This document shows, in pieces, positions 57,131 through 64,000 of a stretch of DNA of 64,000 nucleotides; position 1 is the stretch's first letter, and every line of letters begins with the position of its first letter. The position numbers and the translations under genes are program-made. This DNA is from Larix kaempferi (taxonomy: Eukaryota > Streptophyta > Pinopsida > Pinales > Pinaceae), in the NCBI GenBank assembly GCA_027924585.1, contig BSBM01000753.1, positions 23,874,001 to 23,938,000 on the forward strand. Reading direction: 5' to 3'. The notes beneath the pieces were generated by a model. The model did no database searches and was not told the origin of the DNA. It worked only from the letters and a program-made list of their open reading frames with translations.

Positions 57131-59847
57131 TGTAATGCCCATATTTTGATTCGGCATATTTATTAGTTAGACACACCATACTTTACTTCTTATATATTTT
57201 GTCGAACTCAGCTCGACTGAGTAAACTATATTGGACCTCATTATATGATGTTACTCTGTCTTATGATTTCACCATGATTATGATGTTACTATGTTATGCA
57301 GTTATGATGTCATGATTATCATATGATTTCCTTATTTTACAATTGCAGTATATGTTTATATGTTTTCCTTAATGAAATGTGAAATATATGATTCGGTACG
57401 TGGATACCATCTTCTTATGTGAATTATTGAAATTTTATATGTATCTATGATGAGCTAAAAGGTTACATGAAATGAAATGATAACATGGATCAATGGGCGA
57501 TCAATGGAAAATGCTTTCTATAAATTGTATTTTGCAAAACACTAACCTACAGGACACAAGGGCTATGGGATAGCCAGTTACTTGATCTGATATACATTGG
57601 AAAGGAAAAACATGTTCATACAGCAAACCTTAGCAGCCAAAATGAGGATACGATAACACAAACTGATAATCCCGATAGCAGCAAGTATGAGTTGATAAGG
57701 GCGTAGGCCCAGTATGTTGAGAGGGATGGATGTGTTTCCCACCCTATGTTTCCATGAGACCCGAGGTCGTGGGAGGGCCGTGCTGAGACACGCTCCCCAT
57801 GTTGTTGTGATGACGATTGTCGGATGCCTGCTAGGGGAGGATAGGTCCGCTATTCAGCCGACGCTATCGCTCTCAAGTTCTATGTGGTCAGATCGGTGAG
57901 TCCGACATCCACTGTTGTACTAGCAGAGGAAGGATAGGGAGGATGCTGGACGTAGGTTATGATGGGAGGATGTGTTAGTTAGCACTGTTGGGGGTTAGTA
58001 TTCCTTGATTCCGATTTAGTGGAAGTAGGCACCCTTCCTGTACTTGATTGATTAAACTAATGTAAACATAAAGACAATGATGTTAAATCGTAAAGGGTTA
58101 ACTGTTAAATAACCGAGGATGTTAAAGTAATTATACTATATATTATGCTTGCTCTTCTGCATGGGGGTAGATACTATTATTAGTTAGCAAGTATGCATAG
58201 GCAGAATGGGGTTTGTTTATAGTACATGTCCGACATGTGCATACACTGGCCATGCATACACACCTTGTACTTGTACAATATTACTGGTGTATAACATACT
58301 TGTCATGCTTGAATAGTAGTATAAATGTCATAAATAACTCCGTTAAGGATACATCAATCAACTTAGGTAATGAATGGTTAGGTTGTCAATGTGTAAATAA
58401 GTGAATTAGTAATTATATGAAAACATTGTAATAATAAACTAAGACAAGTATCGTCAGTTAACATTGTCATAGAAGAACTGTTGTGAATAGGGTAATGATA
58501 GTATCTAATTAATTAGTAAAATTGTTTAAGCCCTCACAAGTGCTTTGTTTATAAGAACAAGGATGCTATGTTGATGATAGGGTACTCATGTGATAAACAA
58601 ATAATTAAGAATATTATGATTGATTCACCTTTTATTATTGTCAAAGGGTGATTTAATTATTATTATTAATTAATAAATGATATTCCAGCAACATTTATAT
58701 CCCTATCGTAACAAATGCAATATAAGTAAGATTTAAAATATTGATTTATAAATTAATATTGTGTGATTAATTCCATTTCAAAAGTTAGCCATAATAAGAT
58801 AATCATTTTTGGAATAAACGTGATGTGATGGAAAATGGATATTTAATTATTCAATGTTAATCTTGGAATTTAAACCTCAAGCTAAGTAGTCTCGACGGAT
58901 AAGGTGGATCATTAAGACACATCATGTCCAAGTTGACAAGGGGCAACTAATTATATAATATTTTATTAATTACATTAATAACATTTAAAATATCAAGGAT
59001 GGCGGATAGACTTGTATTTAATGAAACTTGTCCCGAATGGATAACCTTGGGGTGATAATCCCCACCGTAATAAATATTTACGACCGTCAATCCAAAACCA
59101 AATAATTTTTCCATGAGAGTAATTAATTATACATTTTTATAAAGAACCGTGTATGAATGAACTAGTGATAAGGGTAAATGTTGAGGGGCTCGAGAGGGGG
59201 ATTTGGGGCGGTGGAGTAAGCCCAAGATAGTCTCGAGGAAGGGAAATTATATAGAGGGGGAGAGCTTGGAGAAATGGGGGGTCTTTTGGATGGGGGAAGA
59301 AAAGAAGTTTGGAGAAGAGAAGTTGGGAGAACAGAAAGATTTTGAGAACAAAAGGAAAGACTGCTCTCGGGATTATCAGATTGTGGGCTCGGGGGCTTGA
59401 AAATCCTTTGATTTCCAAGGGCCAGCAAGATTATAGCTGGTCGGTAGGGTGGACACTTCAGTTTGGCTGTCTAAGGGGTTATACAACCTGCTACAACTTA
59501 CAGTTAGCATCAGCATCAGGTAATTTCCGTTATTTACTATTATGCTTAAACTTACTGTAAACATGCATCACTTGCTATTTACTGATTTACTGCTATTTAC
59601 TGATTTACTGAGTTGTGAAACATATTCTTATGCTAGAACATGATTGTTGGAAATAAAATATTGGTATGTTTGTCTATTTTAAATTACGAATGTAAGGTAA
59701 TAAAAGAAAACACGACAGTACACTAAATATTATTTAGGCACATAGTAATTCTTAGAAATTTACTTCCATAAACTGGTAAAGTTAAAACGTAGAAAATTAA
59801 ACCTGAAATTTTACACAGTGCTCTGCTGTAAAAACCAGAGCACTACA
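57131..59847 (+). mobile_element. Element G, second LTR (2717 bp), shared by two internal regions
   Basis: Preceded by the polypurine tract of copy 1 (so a 3' LTR) and followed by another primer-binding site and a second internal region (so also a 5' LTR). Near-identical to the first LTR. TATA-like box at 59138-59145. Confidence 0.95.
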
Positions 59848-59849
59848 GA

Positions 59850-59861
59850 TGGTATCAGAGC
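59850..59861 (+). other. G primer-binding site, second unit
   Basis: TGGTATCAGAGC after the second LTR, in the same context as 49112-49123. Confidence 0.97.
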
Positions 59862-59992
59862 CTTTGTTCAGACTCTTGAACCTACAGGCCTATTCATGCT
59901 TCACCTAGAAAATTTACTTGATAGTTTACCTACTTGACCTCCAGCCATAGTCATCCTTCAAGGTACCTGCACAACGATAACAACAATTACAT

Positions 59993-60031
<39 letters not shown>

Positions 60032-61221
60032 AGAAATCAAAACCCAATGTGTAAACTACATACTAAGATAATTTGAAGCTAAACAGGTAAGCAAGGTTCG
60101 TATTGTGCAGGAGTCAATACGATTATAATTCTATCATTCTGAATGTAAATTTCCGCATTATTATCCACTTACTTAAATAATAATTATACCTCAACCGTTT
60201 TTTTTTTCTCCAAACACACATAGCCAACATGGGTAACATCATAATATAATAGAATGTATAAATACATGCAATTCGATCCTAGAAATCTCAGTAGTAACGA
60301 AATAAAATAGGAAGAGGCAGGCAGCATACAACAAAAGCTTGATGGTATATCACCAGGGTCGAGATCCACAACGGCGAGATTGATGTGGGAACAAAAAGCC
60401 GATATCGAGTTTTTTTAAGGATAGTTTCCCAAATCTTTCAGAATGTCTTCTAAATTTAAATGAATCGAAAAGAGAATCTCAGCAATAACATGATTTCCAA
60501 GCATACCTATCTGGTTTCAATACAGTATATGTAAATGGGTTAACTTTATAAAATTTCAACCAAACTAAGAGCTTTGCTTTGGCTGGCAGATATATTAATA
60601 TAAAACTATCCTTCCCAAACGCATTCATAGCTTCACGAAAATCACATATCTTCCAGTAAGTAGAAAGAAATATAAACACAGGGTCTTTCGACTTACCAGC
60701 TATCCAGAGATCTTAGTCACGTAGCGACCTCTCGGAAACTCTAAAATTTCAAGCATTCGCCTTCAGTTCGAAACGAGAGCTGTAGGATGTACCTTAAACT
60801 CCAGATCTGAGCTCCTCCAGATCGAGGCACATAACCAATCCGTCGAAAGAAAAGCACATCGATCAAGTGTGTTTCGCAGGGATCCATCACGTCTCAGAGA
60901 TCTACCTCTAAACTCCCACCCTCTCCAATGCTACAACTTCCAGTGTGAAGTCGCCCAGTAGTTACCAAAATGTACCCAGCCCGAGCACAACACATAAGAG
61001 GCATGCGCCCATAGGGCATGTCCAACGAGGCCCCGCATTCACCAGGTTACCCGTGTGCAGAGTTCGCCGAATGGCTTCACCTTCGTTTTGTTGCTCTTAA
61101 ATTTTGTTTCGAACACCAAAGTATCGACCCCTGGCAGATCCACAACAGCTGCTCACGAATGGCATGCAACCTTCAAGCGCCAGGCTCACATAAGAGCATT
61201 CGTCAGGCTCACATAAGAGCA
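59862..61221 (+). mobile_element. G leader, second unit
   Basis: Near-identical to 49124-50481, including an (AT)n run (59996-60028) and the 23-bp duplication (61178-61223). No gene of its own. Confidence 0.7.
59996..60028. repeat. (AT)n microsatellite in G leader, second unit
   Basis: Longer than its counterpart at 49264-49288. Confidence 0.95.
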
Positions 61222-62292
61222 TTACCAGTCGCACTCCATCTCCTTGAGAATTTCAATTGCTTCTTCATCATATACTGATTTCTCTTCGGCCATTCTCTTG
61301 AATTGGCGTGCTTCCATCTCAATAGAAGCCTTCTCCTTTTGAAGACGCGATATCATGGCCATGGTTTCTTCTGCAGCAGTTGCAGCAGCGCTCCTCTCTT
61401 TTTCCAGTTCCAGGTAAAGAGCCTTCCGTGCTTCCCTTTCTGCTCTAAGTGCTTCTTTCTCTTCTCCTGAATTTACCAGCCCATCAAGGTCAATCAAGGA
61501 TAAAGTCCTTTCTGGTTGACACCAATCCTCTTATATTAAATCTCTTTTCTCTGTAGATGTAGCACGGGCATCAGATACACCTGGAAGCTCGTTTATCGAC
61601 ATCCCGTCTACAAAAGATCTAGTAGCACCTTCCCCAATAACAGTGTTTTGTTCAACCCCAAGTAGGCCAGATGAATTGGCTTCCCTGTTGTGCAATGTCC
61701 CCTGGTTGACTTTACATTTGGATGACCATCTACAGTTGCCATTATTGTGAAATGAATTGCAAAAGCAACGAGGACATCTCCCTTGCTGACAACACACCTT
61801 GCTTTCTTCAACTGCATGACAACTGCAACAATCACTCTCGACCTCAGTAATTTCCGTTTGCGTATCCTGAATCTCCACACTAGCCCTCCGATTTAACGAT
61901 TGCCAGTCTTCAGGACCAACTGAATTCCAGTGGCAAGGATCACTGCTGAGGATCTTTCGGCCAGCCGGAAATCGATCAAATGGCCCGCCAATAGATTCAT
62001 TATTCACTATTCGTGTATTCACAGTGGAGGATGAACAACTTCCCTCGTGAGTGTAAATTCCCTCAAATGGAAACTTGTGAAGAACGGAGCTCCCTACGGT
62101 GGAAATCATTCTACTGGGGAATTCCACCAAAGCTGTCTGCACACATATATTCTCAACCCCAGAATTCTGGTCCTCGATGAAATCATTGCAGGTGCAAGGC
62201 AAATGCAAACAAAGAAACTCATGAACTGTTCGCACCCTCTCCTTCAGGCACATATCTCGCCGACATACACCAAACCTTGTATCCCCGGCCAT
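61222..62292 (-). pseudogene. Captured DUF593 (GTD-binding) gene fragment, antisense, copy 2 (better preserved)
   Basis: Read on the minus strand from ATG 62292: 253 codons, one TAA (61531-61533), then 11 codons and the 91-codon GTD-binding segment in the same frame, ending at 61222. The whole 357-codon span is thus a single frame broken by one stop. The C-terminal third has the DUF593 signature: EREARKALYLELEKERSAAA, ISRLQKEKASIEMEARQFKR, AEEKSVYDEEAIEIL. DUF593 proteins are plant-specific and bind myosin XI through this coiled coil. The fragment ends where family members normally continue, at TGG followed by a stop that may be an unspliced donor-like GTAATG. It is an incomplete gene piece carried by the retroelement, and expression is unproven. 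Confidence 0.82.
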
Positions 62293-62516
62293 GGAGTCGC
62301 GCTCGCTGATGGTTGCAGAGCGGAACAGCTATGGAAAAGAGGGGCAGAAATGGCCGCGTCTTGGGGATTGACCCTATTTAGGGTTTCCCCCACCTTCCGA
62401 GGGCGGTGGGTTGCATGGAGAGACTGCGTGTCCTTCATGCACACTCGCTCTTGCATGGCGGTGAACTGACACGAAGAGCCGCGTGGCCATACCTTTTGCT
62501 TAGCCGAGAGTCGAGT

Positions 62517-62544
62517 GAAAAGGGCTAAGCGAAAAGGGCTAAGC
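62517..62544. repeat. 14 bp tandem duplication unique to G unit 2
   Basis: GAAAAGGGCTAAGC twice in tandem. Unit 1 has a single copy near 51776, so this arose after the two units separated. Confidence 0.95.
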
Positions 62545-62623
62545 GGTCGAGTAAATTTTCCTTATTTATTTTTTTTTATTTTATTTAAATTTAGTTTTAA
62601 TGTTATAACCTAGTTTTGGCAAA

Positions 62624-62901
62624 TTTCGTATATATATTTATATAGTGTTAGTATCATTTTATTTAAAAATTAATTAAATTTTGTATACGTTTATATAGTG
62701 TTAGCGTTGCTTTATTTAAATTTAATTTCGTATATATATTTATATAGTGTTAGTATCATTTTATTTAAAAATTAATTAAATTTTGTATACGTTTATATAG
62801 TGTTAGCGTTGCTTTGTTTAAATTTAATTTCGTATATATATATTTATATAGTGTTAGCATCATTTTATTTAATTTAATTTGGTATACATTTATATAGTGT
62901 A
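62624..62901. repeat. 102 bp AT-rich tandem repeat, second unit
   Basis: Units starting at 62624, 62726 and 62828, matching 51869-52146. Confidence 0.92.
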
Positions 62902-63329
62902 TAACCTAAGTTTTGTGAAGAATTAAAATTTAATATTAAAGGTATAAAGTTACTCATAAAACTTTAATTAAAGAGTTCATCATGGACTTTAAAATTATAA
63001 GGTTAATTATATTGAGATTGATGATTAAACCTATAAAATAAGGTTAATGATTATGAGATTAATAAAGGTTAAACCCTAAACGTTTAAAAATTAAATAAAT
63101 GTCAGGGTTGATGCCGAATAGAATGTTATTCCAAATATCCATTTGAAATTTGCAAATCGAGGTTGGAGTTTACGTAGGAATCTTTAGTAGATTTAGTGTC
63201 GGATGGCCTCATTAAAATGCAGTGAGCTATAGCTTATTTTTTTCTGAAAAGCATCTATTTGAAGATCAACTAACACGCTCCTTAGAAACTAAACGATGTG
63301 ATGCTTTACTCCATGAATAAGGACCAATC

Positions 63330-64000
63330 ATGGTAACAACACGCAGAGGTCGAGGTCGGGGTCAAGGTCGACCACCGTCGCCGCCACCTCCGCCACCGTC
63401 ATCACCGCCAACACCGCCACAACCAACCTCAACACCAGAAATGCAGATCATAATGAGGTCATTGGAGGCTATTATGACCACGATGAACAGGCAGTCGGAA
63501 AGGGCCGCCGCGGTGGAAACCACTCAAGTGAGTCGAGAAAACTCTGAAGGGGCACATGGCACAAGACTGGAACCGCTTCAGGACATATCGAGGGAGTTAC
63601 AAAAGATAAAAATTCCAGAGTTTTCAGGAGGACGACCCGGTAAGCATGCCGAAGCATGGCTGGAAGGCATGAAGAGATGCTTCGCATTGAATGAGTACAC
63701 ATCTAGTTCCAAGGCTAGGATGGCCGTCTTTCAGCTTAAAGGTGATGCTTTGAATTGGTGGTCAGATCTCGAGAAGCAGTTGCACCTTACTCCTCTTACA
63801 ACTTCTTGGGAACTGTTCGAGGAAAGGTTCCACATGAAGTATTTACCAAATTATTACAAGGAAGAACAGGCAGGTGCACTCCATGCCTTAGTACAGGGAG
63901 ACAAGACAGTGGAGGAGTATGAATCTCGGTGAACTAGTAAAATATGTTCCTTACCTGGATGCAGATGATTGTCAGGTAGAGCGTTTTGTGTATGGACTTA
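63330..64000 (+). pseudogene. Element G gag, copy 2 (cut by window end)
   Basis: ATG 63330 opens 200 codons: Arg/Pro-rich N-terminus, then the capsid segment with HAEAWLEGMKRCFALNEYT and LNWWSDLEKQL. It has CAG where copy 1 has the amber stop. It ends at TGA 63930, the same frame break as in copy 1 (missing ~5 bases after GAATCTCGG), after which the capsid sequence resumes in another frame to the window edge. Zinc knuckle and pol lie outside the window. Confidence 0.92.

Noticed and set aside
48400-59564. Several 60-118 codon frames on both strands of the G LTRs
   Set aside because: Overlapping frames on opposite strands in a GA-rich stretch; they recur only because of the LTR pair.
51306-62469. 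140-codon plus-strand frames opposite the captured DUF593 fragment (51306 and 62047)
   Set aside because: Shadow of the minus-strand coding sequence, which has the recognisable domain.

Overview
This window is plant nuclear DNA made almost entirely of nested LTR retrotransposons. The evidence is tRNA-iMet primer-binding sites (TGGTATCAGAGC), polypurine tracts, TG...CA LTR ends, 5-bp target duplications, chromovirus-type gag-pol, and one captured fragment of a plant-specific DUF593 (GTD-binding) gene. I see no intact host gene, tRNA, rRNA, CRISPR array or bacterial-type operon. The species cannot be named from the sequence; a large, repeat-rich angiosperm genome fits best.

Layout. (1) 1-8428: a minus-strand LARD-like non-coding element with ~4.0 kb LTRs (left LTR cut by the window edge) and a 2.8 kb non-coding internal region. 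It is inserted in an LTR of (2). (2) 8429-27456: element 'R1', minus strand, non-coding internal region, interrupted at 11242-21198 by (3). (3) 'R2', a second member of the same family with 1974-bp LTRs, TSD GATAA and a 6 kb non-coding interior. (4) 27457-38440: the 3' part of a Ty1/copia-like element with a hairpin array, tandem repeats and a 3' LTR. R1 and then element 'H' (28350-37516, Ty3/gypsy chromovirus, TSD TGCAG) have inserted in it. H has a decayed gag-pol, and its own 3' LTR carries a 2.8 kb unidentified insertion. (5) 38525-40274: a solo LTR of the R family, TSD TCCAC. (6) 40823-45667: element 'I', an older, heavily decayed relative of H. It is interrupted by (7) a partial R-family LTR (45668-46393), itself interrupted by (8) element 'G' (46394 to the window end). 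G is a Ty3/gypsy chromovirus arranged LTR-internal-LTR-internal. Each G internal region carries, antisense between the primer-binding site and gag, a captured DUF593 gene fragment.

How the parts relate. Neither the LARD nor the R elements encode proteins, so they must be mobilised in trans. Just 5' of the polypurine tract, the LARD, R, H and G families all carry a short hairpin with a GGA-type loop and covarying arms. The LARD and H hairpins differ by one compensatory base-pair change. LTR-pair divergence counted by eye (R1 ~2.8%, H ~1.9%, LARD ~1.3%, R2 ~1%, G ~0.6%) agrees with the nesting order. None of the visible gag-pol copies is intact. H has five stops and a frameshift. G copy 1 has an amber stop, a gag frameshift, a pol frameshift and a mutated RT catalytic aspartate. 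I is riddled with stops.
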